DNA of 42,888 nt from Pseudomonadota bacterium (GTDB taxonomy: Bacteria; Myxococcota_A; UBA9042), in assembly GCA_005792545.1 (NCBI GenBank), contig SXRM01000299.1, forward strand, positions 1 through 42,888, read 5' to 3'. A program made the position numbers and the translations under genes. Each line of letters starts with the position of its first letter. Within the stretch, counting starts at the first letter, position 1. The notes beneath the pieces were generated by a model. The model made no database searches. It was not told the DNA's origin and worked only from the letters and a program-made list of their open reading frames with translations. Positions 34,412-42,888 of the stretch are shown here, in pieces.

Positions 34412-34865
34412 CCGCCAACCCTCTGCCCAAGGGCGGGTCGTCATCGACACCAATGTCTGGATTTCGGCCGCCTTGGCGCCAGGTGGCCCGCCGGCACTGG
34501 TCGTGCGGCGCGTGCTTGCTGACGGACAGCCCGTGATGTGCGCCGAGACCTTCAGCGAGCTGTCGTCTCGGCTCTGGCGGCCCAAGTTCGACCGCTACTT
34601 GTCCTTGGAGGCACGCCAGGCGATCTTGCACGACCTGGCCGCCGTCGCGCATTGGGTGGAGTTGACCCGCGAGGTGAGGGCCACGCGATACAGCCGCGAT
34701 CCCGACGACGACAAATTCGTCCAGGCTGCTCTGGTCTCGCAGGCCAGTTGGCTGGTCAGTGGCGATCCGGACTTGCTGGTCCTGGGCGCGGTCGGCCCGT
34801 TGCGCACCGCGACCCCCGCCGAGGCGCTGGCCGACCCGCGGTTCCTGCGGCCAGCGTCTACCTGA
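34404..34865 (+). CDS. PIN-domain toxin (COG1569-like)
   Basis: 153 residues. PIN residues are D15 ('VVIDTNVWISA'), E52 ('ETFSELSSRL'), the acidic run D101-D103 ('RDPDDDKFVQAAL') and D121/D123 ('LVSGDPDLLVL'). The 'RDPDDDKF' signature is typical of the COG1569 PIN toxins. It is translationally coupled to the Phd/YefM antitoxin. Expected activity is RNA cleavage. Confidence 0.88.
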   Translation: MTDRQPSAQGRVVIDTNVWISAALAPGGPPALVVRRVLADGQPVMCAETFSELSSRLWRPKFDRYLSLEARQAILHDLAAVAHWVELTREVRATRYSRDPDDDKFVQAALVSQASWLVSGDPDLLVLGAVGPLRTATPAEALADPRFLRPAST

Positions 34866-34988
34866 CAGCCAAATGTCACAACCAGGTCCAGGCGCACGTC
34901 CAGCTTGCGGCCGCTCTGTGCCATCGCCCTGCCCTTCCCGTGGAATAGGCAGCGTCGGGCAACGGCTTGGCGGCCTGAAAACATACAG

Positions 34989-35071
34989 TGGCGCGATTTG
35001 TCGCGATTTGCTGGTTGCGCGCCACTTGGATTGGCGCGATACTGACTTTGCGCGCCACAATTCTGGCGCGA
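34989..35071. promoter_or_regulatory. Operator array upstream of the Fic regulator
   Basis: TGGCGCGA occurs at 34989-34996, 35032-35039 and 35064-35071, a near copy TGTCGCGA at 34999-35006, and the inverse GCGCGCCA at 35017-35024 and 35050-35057. The last four form two inverted repeats, GCGCGCCA-N7-TGGCGCGA (35017-35039) and GCGCGCCA-N6-TGGCGCGA (35050-35071), about 32 bp apart, ending 16 bp before the start codon. They are likely binding sites for the winged-helix N-terminus of the gene itself. Confidence 0.65.
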
Positions 35072-35087
35072 TACGATTCACCCCGCG

Positions 35088-36482
35088 ATGCGCGACACCC
35101 CTTCAGACCCAATTGTCTCGAAACTACTATACGTACTGGGGCAACACCCTTCCGGGCTGGCACTGCCACGCCTACTGGCCGAGGTCGGTCCGCAGGTAGC
35201 CAAGCGAACCTTGCAGCGACACTTGGCTGCATTGGTGGATGCGGGCAAAGCCACCAAGCATGGCATGGGACGCGCGACCACCTACGCGCTAGCCCCCGAG
35301 GCGCCAGCCAACCAAACAACCGCCCGGACCGCCGATCGCCCTGATTATGCGGCGGTCTTGCCGCTGTCGCCCCAGGCCCTGACCATCGCCGCGGCGGTCC
35401 GCCGGCCGCTGGCCTTGCGTGAGCCAACAAGCTACCGCATCGAGTTGCTGGAGGCCTACCGCCCGGGCCACACGTGGTATCTGCCCGAGTCGATTCGGCA
35501 TTCTCTGGCGCTCTTGGGCCGCGGCGCCCACGCAGCCGACGTGGCGGGCACGTTTGCCAAAGAAATCCTGAACCGACTGTTCATCGACCTGTCGTGGGCC
35601 TCGAGCAAGCTGGAGGGCAACACCTACACGCGCCTGGACACCGAGCGCCTGATTGCCTACGGCGAAACGGCCGATGGCCACGATGCCATCGAAGCCCAGA
35701 TGATCCTGAACCACAAAGCGGCGATCGAGTATCTGGTCGACCACAGTGCCACTTTGGACCTGGGCGCCACTACGCTACTGAATCTGCACGCCCTGCTGTC
35801 GGATGGCCTTTTGGCGGACCCGGCGGCTTCAGGGCGGCTGCGCCGGCGGGCGGTCGGCATCGGTGGCAGTGTGTACTTGCCGATGGCGCTGCCGCAGCGA
35901 CTGGAGCAGGTCTTCGGCTTACTGTGCAGCACCGCAAATGCGATTGCCGATCCCTTCGAGCAGGCGCTGTTCGCAATGGTGCACATCCCGTACCTGCAGC
36001 CCTTCGAAGACGTGAACAAGCGAGTGTCGCGCCTTGCCGCCAACGTGCCGCTGGTTCGGCACAACCTGGTGCCACTGGCGTTCTTGGACCTGCCCGAACA
36101 GGCGTATACCGACGCGATTTTGGGTATCTACGAGCTGGGCCGTGTAGACCTGATGCGCGACGTCTTCGTGTGGGCCTACGAGCGCAGCTGTCAGCACTAC
36201 GCTGCAGTCGAGCGTCAGTTGGTGCCACCCGAGCCGGTGCGTCTGAAGTACCGCCGACAACTCGGCGAGGTGATCCGCGCGGTAGTCGCGAGCGGTCAGC
36301 CGACGAATGAGACGCAAGTGCGAGGGATGGTGGTAAGTTCGGTGGCGTCTGCCGACTTGGATCGCTTCGTTCAAGTGGCCATGACCGAGCTCGCTGCCCT
36401 GCACGACGGCAATGCGGTGCGATTTGGGCTGAGCGGATTGGCGGTTGCCGGTTGGCGGCGAACGGCGGACGGCGGGAAGTGA
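35088..36482 (+). CDS. Fic-family protein with N-terminal winged helix and degenerate active site
   Basis: 464 residues from ATG 35088; there is no clear ribosome-binding site, so the message may be leaderless. Residues 1-70 form a winged helix ('AKRTLQRHLAALVDAGKATKHGMGRATTYAL'). The Fic core follows: the inhibitory motif S172-S-K-L-E176-G-N, and the active-site loop Q304-P-F-E-D-V-N-K-R312, where HxFx(D/E)GNxR is canonical. The catalytic His is Gln and the Gly is Val, so AMP transfer is doubtful. A small wHTH-like segment is possible at the C-terminus. The operator array just upstream argues for an autoregulating transcription factor using Fic as sensor. Confidence 0.85.
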   Translation: MRDTPSDPIVSKLLYVLGQHPSGLALPRLLAEVGPQVAKRTLQRHLAALVDAGKATKHGMGRATTYALAPEAPANQTTARTADRPDYAAVLPLSPQALTIAAAVRRPLALREPTSYRIELLEAYRPGHTWYLPESIRHSLALLGRGAHAADVAGTFAKEILNRLFIDLSWASSKLEGNTYTRLDTERLIAYGETADGHDAIEAQMILNHKAAIEYLVDHSATLDLGATTLLNLHALLSDGLLADPAASGRLRRRAVGIGGSVYLPMALPQRLEQVFGLLCSTANAIADPFEQALFAMVHIPYLQPFEDVNKRVSRLAANVPLVRHNLVPLAFLDLPEQAYTDAILGIYELGRVDLMRDVFVWAYERSCQHYAAVERQLVPPEPVRLKYRRQLGEVIRAVVASGQPTNETQVRGMVVSSVASADLDRFVQVAMTELAALHDGNAVRFGLSGLAVAGWRRTADGGK

Positions 36483-36780
36483 CCGTGATTCGCCCGCCGT
36501 TGTTGGCGCTGGCGGCAAGCCGTAGGGGGTTGCAAGTCCTCGAGCGTTGTGTCGCAGCTGGCGGGGCAGGCGCAGCGCCGGCTCAGCTACCCTCTTCCCA
36601 ACGCCCAACCGCGAGCCGGCAGCCGCGTCATTGCCCAATCTGCCCTAGAAGTTTCCGCCGCGTGAAGTCCTGTGTAGTACCTCGACCGCCGCAACCGCCG
36701 GGCGTACAATGCCGCTCGCGGCACCGCACCCCTGGGCGCCGCTTGTCGGCGAGCATAGCCGCTGTCTGATTGAGGTTTTC
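36483..36780. other. Intergenic region before the CTDC lipoprotein
   Basis: About 300 bp without a convincing gene. It contains an 8-bp inverted repeat GCCGGCTC (36577-36584)/GAGCCGGC (36613-36620) with a 28-bp loop, and the promoter described at 36682-36710. Confidence 0.45.
36682..36710 (+). promoter_or_regulatory. Putative promoter of the CTDC-repeat lipoprotein
   Basis: TCGACC (36682-36687), 17-bp spacer, TACAAT (36705-36710). The leader to ATG 36781 would be about 64 nt. Confidence 0.4.
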
Positions 36781-39700
36781 ATGGATATGATGGTGATTCG
36801 TCGGGCGGGCGCACGCAGCGCCGCGTCGTTGGTGTCGTTGCTTGCGGCTGGCCTGCTGGCTGCCTCGCTTGCCGCATGCGGCGAGGATGTGACCGTGGTC
36901 GCCGCCACTACCGGCGGAACCAGCGCCGATGCGACGACGGCCGACGGCAGCGTCACCAAAGATGGCGCGGCTGGCGGCACCGATGCCGGCGGCAGCGACG
37001 CCGGCAACCCACAGACCGACGGCGGGCCCGTGGATGTCAACGCTGTCGACGCCACCATCGATCCCGACGCGCCGGTACCCGAAGATGTGATTGCGCCGCC
37101 CGAAGACCAGGTCGTCACCGCCGAAGTCATCCCCGGCGCCACCTGCCAGATTGACGAAGAGTGCGGCGGCAAGGTCGTCGTCGGTGTGTGCCAGGTCGCC
37201 AAATGCGTGGCCGGCAAATGCGAAACGGCGGCCGCACCCGACGGCAGCGCTTGCACGATGAACGACGCCTGTATCACCAAGTCGGGGTGCTCGGCTGGCG
37301 CGTGTGCGGCCGTGGCCGTCAAGGTGTGCGACGACGGCGACCCGTGCACCAAAGACGCTTGCGATCCAGCCAGTGGCGCCTGTTCGGCGGCGGCCATCGC
37401 CGGTTGCGTGCCGCCCTGCAAAGGCAACGCCGACTGCGACGACAAGAACACCTGCACGGCCGACACCTGCGACGCCGTAGCTGGCAAGTGCAGCTCGACG
37501 GCCATCCCCGGCTGCCAGGGCTGCACCAAGGACACCGAGTGCGACGACAAGAACGGCTGCACCGCCGACAAGTGCGACGGCGGCAAGTGCACCTTTGGCA
37601 ACCTGGCCGGCGCCAGCTGCGACGACGGCAACCCCTGCACCCAGGGCGACCAGTGCAGCGCCGACAAGTGCCAGGGCCTGCCCGCCAACTGTGACGACAA
37701 GAACCCGTGCACCAAGGACGCCTGCGACCCTGCGACCGGCAAGTGCGGCGCGGCGCCTGCCGACGGCGGCTGCGACGACGGCAACCTGTGCACGATTAGC
37801 GACGTGTGCGTCGGCGGCAAGTGCCTGCCCGGCGCCAATGCGGTGTGCGAAGACGGCAACGCCTGCACCACCGATTCGTGCGACCCCGCCACGGGCAAGT
37901 GCAAGACCGTAGCGGCCCCAGAGGGCTCGACGTGCAACGACAACGTGGCGTGTAGCGCGGGCGACGCCTGCAAGGGCGGCAGCTGCGTGGGCCTGTTGGT
38001 CAACTGCGACGACAGCAACATCTGCACCACCGACAGCTGCAACCCGGCGACCGGTACCTGCATCAACCAGCAAATCCAGGGTTGCACCGGCAACTGCTTT
38101 GGTGGCGGCGGCGGCCCCGGCGGCGGCGGCAACCAGTGCAACGACAACAACCCGTGCACCACCGACGCCTGCGTACAAGGCAAGTGCCAGAACACCCCTG
38201 GCGACGGCGCACCGTGCAACGACGGCAGCCTGTGCACCACTGGCGACGGCTGCATCGGCACCAAGTGCGTCGGCACCACGGTCGTCTGCGACGACAAGAA
38301 CCCGTGCACCAAAGACGGCTGCGACGCCAGCGCGGGCGGCAAGTGCTTTGCGGTCGCCGGCCCCGACAACGCGCCGTGCGACGACGCCAACCCCTGCACC
38401 ACGCTCGATGCCTGCCAGAAAGGCGCTTGCACAGGTGCCGGCGGCCCCAGCTGCGACGACGGCAACCCCTGCACCGCCGACGGCTGCGACAAGGCCAGCG
38501 GCAAGTGCCTGTCGACGCCAATTGCCAACTGCGGCTCGGGCTGCACCAGCGACGCCGCCTGCGACGACAAGAATGCGTGCACCAAAGAGCAGTGCCTCGC
38601 CGGCAAGTGCGTCTCGACACCCAACGATGGTCTCGCGTGCAGCGACGGCAACGCTTGTACGGTCGGTGACGCGTGCAAGGCCGCGCTTTGCCAGGCCGGC
38701 AAGGCGACCGTATGTGACGACGGCAATGTGTGCACGGCCGACGCCTGCGACCCCGCCAGTGGCAAGTGCACCACGCCCGCCGCCAAAGACGGCACGGTCT
38801 GCAACGACAACCAGCTGTGTACGCTCAACGACGCCTGCGCGGCCGGCAAGTGCGCGGGTGCTGCGGTCGCTTGCAACGACAACAACGCCTGTTCGCTCGA
38901 CGTCTGCAACCCGCAGACCGGCACCTGCGTATTCGCGCCGATCCAGAACTGCAACACCAACTGCGGCGGCGGCGGTGGCGGCCCTGGCGGCGGCAACAAC
39001 AACTGCAACGACGGCAACCCGTGCACCATCGACGCCTGCACCCAGGGCAAGTGCACCCATGCAGCGCAAAACGGCACCGCCTGCGCCGACAACAACCCGT
39101 GCACCACCCAAGAGACGTGCACGAGCGGCGTCTGCATCGGCAAGCCCGTCAGCTGCGACGACAAGAACCCGTGCACCACCGACGTGTGCGTGCCCGCGAG
39201 TGGCACCTGCGCGACCTTGCCCGCGGCCGGCAACCTGCCATGCAACGACGGCAACTCGTGCACCACGGTCGACCAGTGCGTGGGCGGCCAGTGCGTCGGC
39301 TCGGGCAGCGCGGTCTGCGACGACAAAGACGCCTGCACCGTCGACGCCTGCGACGCCAAGACCGGCAAGTGCCTGTACGAGCCGATCATCGGCTGCGGCG
39401 GCAAGTGCAAGGTGGTGACCGACTGCGACGACAAGAACCCCTGCACGGTCGACTTGTGCAACAACGGCCAGTGCGCCTCGGGTCTGGCCGACGGCAACGC
39501 GTGCAGCGACGGCAATGCGTGTACCAGCGGCGACCTGTGCAAGTCGGGCTTCTGCCAGCCGGGCAAGGCCGTGGTCTGCGACGACAAGAACACCTGCACC
39601 ACCGACGCCTGCAACGCCAGCAACGGCCTGTGCACCTACAGCCAGATCGCCAACGGCAGCGCCTGCAGCGATGGCCTGTCGTGCACCGACGGCGACACCT

Positions 39701-41286
39701 GCGCCGGCGGCAAGTGCACGGCCAACGCCAAGAACTGCGACGACAACAACGTGTGCACGGTCGACAGCTGCAACGCCGCGACCGGCGCGTGCGTCAACCA
39801 GCAAGTCAACAACTGCGGCAACCAGTGCACCAACAACGGTCAGTGCAACGACCAGAACCCGTGCACCACCAACCAGTGCGTGTTCGGCAAGTGCGCGTTC
39901 TCGGCCAACACCGGCGGCCAGTGCGCCACCGGCAGCCCGTGCACGGTGCAAGACACCTGCCAAAATGGTGTGTGCGTGGGCGTTCAGAAGGCGTGCGACG
40001 ACGGCAACCCCTGCACGCTCAACGTCTGCCTGGTCAATACGCCCAACGGCGCCTGCGCCAACCCACCCGGCATCAACGGCGGCACCTGCGACGACAAGAA
40101 CCCGTGCACCGCCAGCGACGCCTGCGTGGGCGGCGGCTGCGCTGGCACGCCGTTGCCGTGCAATGACGGCGACCCCTGCACCTCGGACAGCTGCGACGCC
40201 GCCACCGGCAAGTGCAAGCAAACGGCCATCGCCGGCTGCGGCACGCAGTGCACGACGGCCGGCGACTGCAACGACGGCAACGCCTGCACCAACGACGCCT
40301 GCACCGCCGGCAAGTGCGTGCTGACCCAACTGACGGGTGCCTCGTGCGACGACGGCGACGGCTGCACCACCACCGACAAGTGCGCGGCGGGCGCGTGCGT
40401 GCCGGGCGCCAAGGTCGGCTGCAACGACAACAACGCCTGCACCACCGACCAGTGCGACCCCAAGACCGGCAAGTGCGTCAATCCACCGGTCGCGGCCGGC
40501 ACCACCTGCAGCGACAACAACGCGTGCACCAGTGAGGACGGCTGCAAGGACGGCAAGTGCACCGGCAAGGCCGCCGTGTGCAACGACAACAACCCATGCA
40601 CCAACGACACCTGCAACCCGCAGGGCGGCGGATTCCCGGGTGGCGGCGGCGGCAACTGCCAGTTCCAGAACATCCCCGGCTGCGCCAATTGCCTGAGCGA
40701 CCTGACCTGCAACGACAACAGCGCCTGTACGCTCGACAAGTGCACGGGCGGCAAGTGCGTGTTCACCGCCCAGGCCGACGGCACCGCCTGCAGCGACAAC
40801 ACCCCGTGCACCACCGGCGACAAATGCGCGACCGGCAAGTGCGCAGGCACGGCGACCGTGTGCAACGACAGCAACCCGTGCACGAACGACCAATGCCAGC
40901 CCATCACCGGCCTATGCACCTACAATGCCATCAACGGCTGCGGCCCCGGCTGCAAGCTCGCGGCCGACTGCGACGACAAGAACCCGTGCACGTTCGAGGT
41001 GTGCAACGCGTTCAACGGCACCTGCATCTACCAGAACCTGCCCAACTGCAACCCGACGCCCAAGTGCACCGCCAACGCCGACTGCAACGACAACAACGTG
41101 TGCACCAGCGACATTTGCAACCCCAGCAACAGCACGTGCCTGAACGCGCCGATCGCCGGCTGCAACCCCAACCAGCAGTGCAAAGCCGACACCGAGTGCG
41201 ACGACAAGAACAAGTGCACGGTCGATGTGTGCAACACCTTCAACTCGACCTGCGTGCACGTGACGTTGGCCGGGTGCACGCCGTAG
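36781..41286 (+). CDS. Giant Cys-rich lipoprotein of about 45 Dictyostelium-type CTDC repeats
   Basis: 1501 residues from ATG 36781 (GAGG 5 nt upstream). The lipobox is LAAC (Cys33). An Asp/Thr/Gly-rich tether follows to about residue 120. The rest is about 45 copies, counted by eye, of the motif C-[DN]-D-x-N-x-C-T-x-D-x-C within 20-30-residue units ending 'GKC'. Two spacing classes mix: C-x5-C-x4-C and C-x5-C-x5-C. Three Gly-rich interruptions (near 38100, 38965 and 40625) break the array. The repeat matches the Dicty_CTDC pattern of slime-mould matrix proteins. Likely a long disulfide-stapled, possibly Ca2+-binding surface fibre. Long antisense frames are by-products of codon bias. Confidence 0.88.
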   Translation: MDMMVIRRAGARSAASLVSLLAAGLLAASLAACGEDVTVVAATTGGTSADATTADGSVTKDGAAGGTDAGGSDAGNPQTDGGPVDVNAVDATIDPDAPVPEDVIAPPEDQVVTAEVIPGATCQIDEECGGKVVVGVCQVAKCVAGKCETAAAPDGSACTMNDACITKSGCSAGACAAVAVKVCDDGDPCTKDACDPASGACSAAAIAGCVPPCKGNADCDDKNTCTADTCDAVAGKCSSTAIPGCQGCTKDTECDDKNGCTADKCDGGKCTFGNLAGASCDDGNPCTQGDQCSADKCQGLPANCDDKNPCTKDACDPATGKCGAAPADGGCDDGNLCTISDVCVGGKCLPGANAVCEDGNACTTDSCDPATGKCKTVAAPEGSTCNDNVACSAGDACKGGSCVGLLVNCDDSNICTTDSCNPATGTCINQQIQGCTGNCFGGGGGPGGGGNQCNDNNPCTTDACVQGKCQNTPGDGAPCNDGSLCTTGDGCIGTKCVGTTVVCDDKNPCTKDGCDASAGGKCFAVAGPDNAPCDDANPCTTLDACQKGACTGAGGPSCDDGNPCTADGCDKASGKCLSTPIANCGSGCTSDAACDDKNACTKEQCLAGKCVSTPNDGLACSDGNACTVGDACKAALCQAGKATVCDDGNVCTADACDPASGKCTTPAAKDGTVCNDNQLCTLNDACAAGKCAGAAVACNDNNACSLDVCNPQTGTCVFAPIQNCNTNCGGGGGGPGGGNNNCNDGNPCTIDACTQGKCTHAAQNGTACADNNPCTTQETCTSGVCIGKPVSCDDKNPCTTDVCVPASGTCATLPAAGNLPCNDGNSCTTVDQCVGGQCVGSGSAVCDDKDACTVDACDAKTGKCLYEPIIGCGGKCKVVTDCDDKNPCTVDLCNNGQCASGLADGNACSDGNACTSGDLCKSGFCQPGKAVVCDDKNTCTTDACNASNGLCTYSQIANGSACSDGLSCTDGDTCAGGKCTANAKNCDDNNVCTVDSCNAATGACVNQQVNNCGNQCTNNGQCNDQNPCTTNQCVFGKCAFSANTGGQCATGSPCTVQDTCQNGVCVGVQKACDDGNPCTLNVCLVNTPNGACANPPGINGGTCDDKNPCTASDACVGGGCAGTPLPCNDGDPCTSDSCDAATGKCKQTAIAGCGTQCTTAGDCNDGNACTNDACTAGKCVLTQLTGASCDDGDGCTTTDKCAAGACVPGAKVGCNDNNACTTDQCDPKTGKCVNPPVAAGTTCSDNNACTSEDGCKDGKCTGKAAVCNDNNPCTNDTCNPQGGGFPGGGGGNCQFQNIPGCANCLSDLTCNDNSACTLDKCTGGKCVFTAQADGTACSDNTPCTTGDKCATGKCAGTATVCNDSNPCTNDQCQPITGLCTYNAINGCGPGCKLAADCDDKNPCTFEVCNAFNGTCIYQNLPNCNPTPKCTANADCNDNNVCTSDICNPSNSTCLNAPIAGCNPNQQCKADTECDDKNKCTVDVCNTFNSTCVHVTLAGCTP

Positions 41287-41304
41287 GCCGGGTGCTGACT
41301 CCGC

Positions 41305-41751
41305 ATGTCGCGACGTACCGACACCTGTAGCAAGCGCACGCCTGAGATTTTGGAGGACGTGCTGAGCGGCCACCAGGAGGCCGTGCGCAATGGCCCCGAC
41401 CACGCGCGGCGGTATCTCGAAAGTGCGCTTGGGCACAACAAAAGCATGCCCAACGCGGTCAAGTTCTTTGTGTATGACCTGTTGGCTGGGGCGTGTGCGG
41501 AGCTGGACCTGGACGAGCGGCGCGACGAGGCGCTGGAGCTGGCGTGGCAGTACACCGAAGCGGCGGGTGAGGATACCGAGCGGGCGTTTCGGGAGTACCT
41601 GCCGTCGGCGAAGCTGTTTGACGTCGGGGTGCGGGCGGCGTTGGAGCTGGGGGACGTGGAGCTTGCTGTGCAGTGGTGCGAGCGGGCGGTAGGCTTGGGC
41701 CTGGGCGCGGGGTTTGAGCGCAAGGCCGAGGGGTTGCGGAGGCGGTTGTAG
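41305..41751 (+). CDS. Small helical, TPR-like protein
   Basis: 148 residues from ATG 41305, 18 bp after the stop of the CTDC lipoprotein. It is predicted all-helical, with one or two TPR-like pairs ('RRDEALELAWQYTEAAGED', 'GVRAALELGDVELAVQWCER'). It has no signal peptide or catalytic motif. The short gap suggests co-transcription with the lipoprotein. I do not recognise the family. Confidence 0.6.
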   Translation: MSRRTDTCSKRTPEILEDVLSGHQEAVRNGPDHARRYLESALGHNKSMPNAVKFFVYDLLAGACAELDLDERRDEALELAWQYTEAAGEDTERAFREYLPSAKLFDVGVRAALELGDVELAVQWCERAVGLGLGAGFERKAEGLRRRL

Positions 41752-41887
41752 GCGGCTGCGGCTGGCCGTCGCGTCCGCGTCAGAGACCTCCGTCACCTCG
41801 GGCATCCGCTACAATGGCAGCGGTTTGCCGGCACGCGGCTGGCTAGCTACTATGTGAAAGCTCGCGCCAAGCGCGGCCGGAGTCGTC

Positions 41888-42127
41888 ATGCACGTCTCAG
41901 TGGAAGCGGTCATCGAACCAGGTGGGCATGTGCGGCTTGCAGAGCCGATCGAACTGCGCCGACCGGTGCGCGCTTTGGTGACGATCCTGGACGACGACGA
42001 AACCCCATTGCTGATGGCCGTCGCCGAGACTGCGCTTTCAGAATGGAATCGGCCGGAGGAGGACGAGGCGTGGGCGCATTTGCAGCCGGGTCGGCAGTTC
42101 GGATCGCCTTTCCCTTCACCGATTTGA
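41888..42127 (+). CDS. Antitoxin of a MazF-like pair
   Basis: 79 residues, ATG 41888 with GGAG 5 nt upstream. The N-terminal 'VSVEAVIEPGGHVRLAEPIE' and 'RRPVRALVTILDD' match short strand-rich antitoxins that accompany MazF/PemK toxins; the C-terminal acidic segment ('ETALSEWNRPEEDEAWAHL') is likely toxin-binding. It overlaps the toxin by 58 bp. Confidence 0.75.
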   Translation: MHVSVEAVIEPGGHVRLAEPIELRRPVRALVTILDDDETPLLMAVAETALSEWNRPEEDEAWAHLQPGRQFGSPFPSPI

Positions 42128-42405
42128 CGCAATCGAAGGTCCGCCCGGCGGTTGTTCTTGCGGCGGCGGGTCGGCAAGATTGGGTCTTGGTGATGGTGAC
42201 GAGCAACCCATTTGCGGATGAACGCGCAGTGGTGCTGGACGCGGCGGCCTTCGCAACCGGGTCGTTGTCCAGGGTTAGCTTCGTGCGGCCAGCACGGCTT
42301 TTCACCGCACATGAAGCGGTGATGTTATCGACAGTGGCCCAGTTGACTCCAAAATCCTTGGCCAGGGTAGTCGAAGCGGTTGTGGCGGTGGTTCGGGGCG
42401 GTTGA
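42070..42405 (+). CDS. mazF: MazF/PemK-family endoribonuclease toxin
   Basis: 111 residues from GTG 42070, with AGGAGG about 8 nt upstream; the frame is open further upstream but inside the antitoxin. The MazF signature is 'VRIAFPFTDLTQSKVRPAVVL' (basic/polar RNA-binding loop, R-P-A-V-V), then 'VMVTSNPF' and the C-terminal 'LTPKSLARVVEAV'. MazF enzymes cut single-stranded RNA at short specific sites. It is coupled to the upstream antitoxin by overlap. Confidence 0.85.
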   Translation: MGAFAAGSAVRIAFPFTDLTQSKVRPAVVLAAAGRQDWVLVMVTSNPFADERAVVLDAAAFATGSLSRVSFVRPARLFTAHEAVMLSTVAQLTPKSLARVVEAVVAVVRGG

Positions 42406-42888
42406 CCAGGCCCGACTGCCGTCGTCGGGAAAATTGCCGCCAGTGCGGTCGCCCACCTTGGGGCTGTCATGGATGCCAAGCTTGCCCTTGAATGCGTGTT
42501 TTTGCTTGACGACGATAGCGGCTAGCGGGTCGGGTTCAACGGCGGCAGCGGACAGCGAATTGATGTCGTTGGGGTTTCGACAGTTTGCGTCAGGCGTGGA
42601 ACAGTCCCGGCGATCCGAGCCAAGCCGGGGAATGGCCTGCGAGACGGCACTTGCGAAGGCGGAAGTCGAGCTCAGGGTTGCAAGCGACCTGCTGGACGTG
42701 CGGCGACCAGGTGGCCAGCAGAAGCTAGCCTCGCTGCGCTGTGGTAATGTAACAGCCCAGCGAACCGCACTCGCGGGCAGCAGTTGCCTGGCGGCGGCAG
42801 CGCCGGCGCTGCCGCAGGGCCAAACTGGTTCGAATGGGTGGCGGGAATCCGCTTGCAGTCGGCGGCCATCAGGCCGCCACCGCATCGG
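42406..42888 (-). other. Unresolved tail; possible minus-strand coding remnant
   Basis: No recognised gene. A minus-strand frame open from 42885 to 42325 has codon use like its neighbours between about 42600 and 42420 ('PDANCRNPNDINSLSAAAVE', 'KGKLGIHDSPKVGDRTGGNF'). However, its 3' part runs antisense into the MazF gene and its 5' part looks random. It may be a gene fragment or chance. The window ends here. Confidence 0.3.

Noticed and set aside
36628..40893. A 1421-residue open frame antisense to the CTDC lipoprotein (and a 996-residue one in another frame)
   Set aside because: The GAC/TGC/GGC-rich repeat leaves antisense frames free of stops. The product is low-complexity, lacks a ribosome-binding site and mirrors the repeat period.
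37600..41250. Regularly spaced DNA repeats resembling a CRISPR-like array
   Set aside because: The repeats are in frame and encode the CTDC motif, with no invariant repeat or unique equal-length spacers and no cas genes nearby.
41810..41815. TACAAT as -10 box for the MazEF-like pair
   Set aside because: No acceptable -35 hexamer at 16-18 bp, so not listed as a promoter.

Overview
This is a GC-rich, gene-dense bacterial window. It carries many lipoproteins and Cys-rich secreted proteins, a giant lipoprotein of Dictyostelium-type CTDC repeats, an alpha-2-macroglobulin lipoprotein, a receiver-less sigma-54 activator and many toxin-antitoxin modules. That mix fits a Myxococcota/deltaproteobacterial genome; the assignment is inference from style and gene content, not from a marker gene. 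I see no rRNA, tRNA, CRISPR array or intact transposase.

Layout. (1) 1-8.2 kb: the 3' end of a P-domain surface protein, a secreted TPR protein split by an in-frame TAA, a VapBC pair, a SNF2 helicase wrecked by an internal deletion/frameshift with a 50-bp remnant of an alpha-2-macroglobulin 3' end behind it, a 21-bp tandem repeat and a helical unknown. (2) 8.4-21.4 kb: an AbrB/PIN pair, a 2065-residue alpha-2-macroglobulin and an upstream Cys-rich lipoprotein, then a coupled operon (C45/AAT-like acyltransferase lipoprotein, outer-membrane barrel, 3-methyladenine DNA glycosylase) preceded by a DUF350 membrane protein. (3) 21.6-23.6 kb: an AbiEii-like nucleotidyltransferase pair and a headless DUF4143 remnant. 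(4) 23.6-32.4 kb, minus strand: the most unusual block. A sigma-54 enhancer-binding protein faces, downstream, a near-consensus -24/-12 promoter, followed by a PKD-domain protein, a phage-structural-like small protein, a 768-residue unknown, a lipoprotein, an M91-like HELIH zincin and a second, broken paralogue of the lipoprotein. (5) 32.6-36.5 kb: an AbrB/Doc module, a second headless DUF4143 remnant, a Phd/PIN module and a Fic-family regulator with an array of inverted operators. (6) 36.8-42.9 kb: the CTDC-repeat lipoprotein, a small helical protein, a MazEF-like pair and an unclear tail.

How it fits together. Block 4 looks like one regulated unit: the activator (no receiver domain, intact GAFTGA loop) would drive a sigma-54 promoter for surface/export-type proteins that include a putative effector protease. 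The rest is accessory: five recognisable toxin-antitoxin pairs plus an AbiEii-like pair and a Fic regulator, and an unusual number of decayed genes (two in-frame stops, one homopolymer frameshift, one internal deletion, two truncated ATPases, one gene-end fossil). This suggests an island under turnover, though some breaks could be assembly errors.
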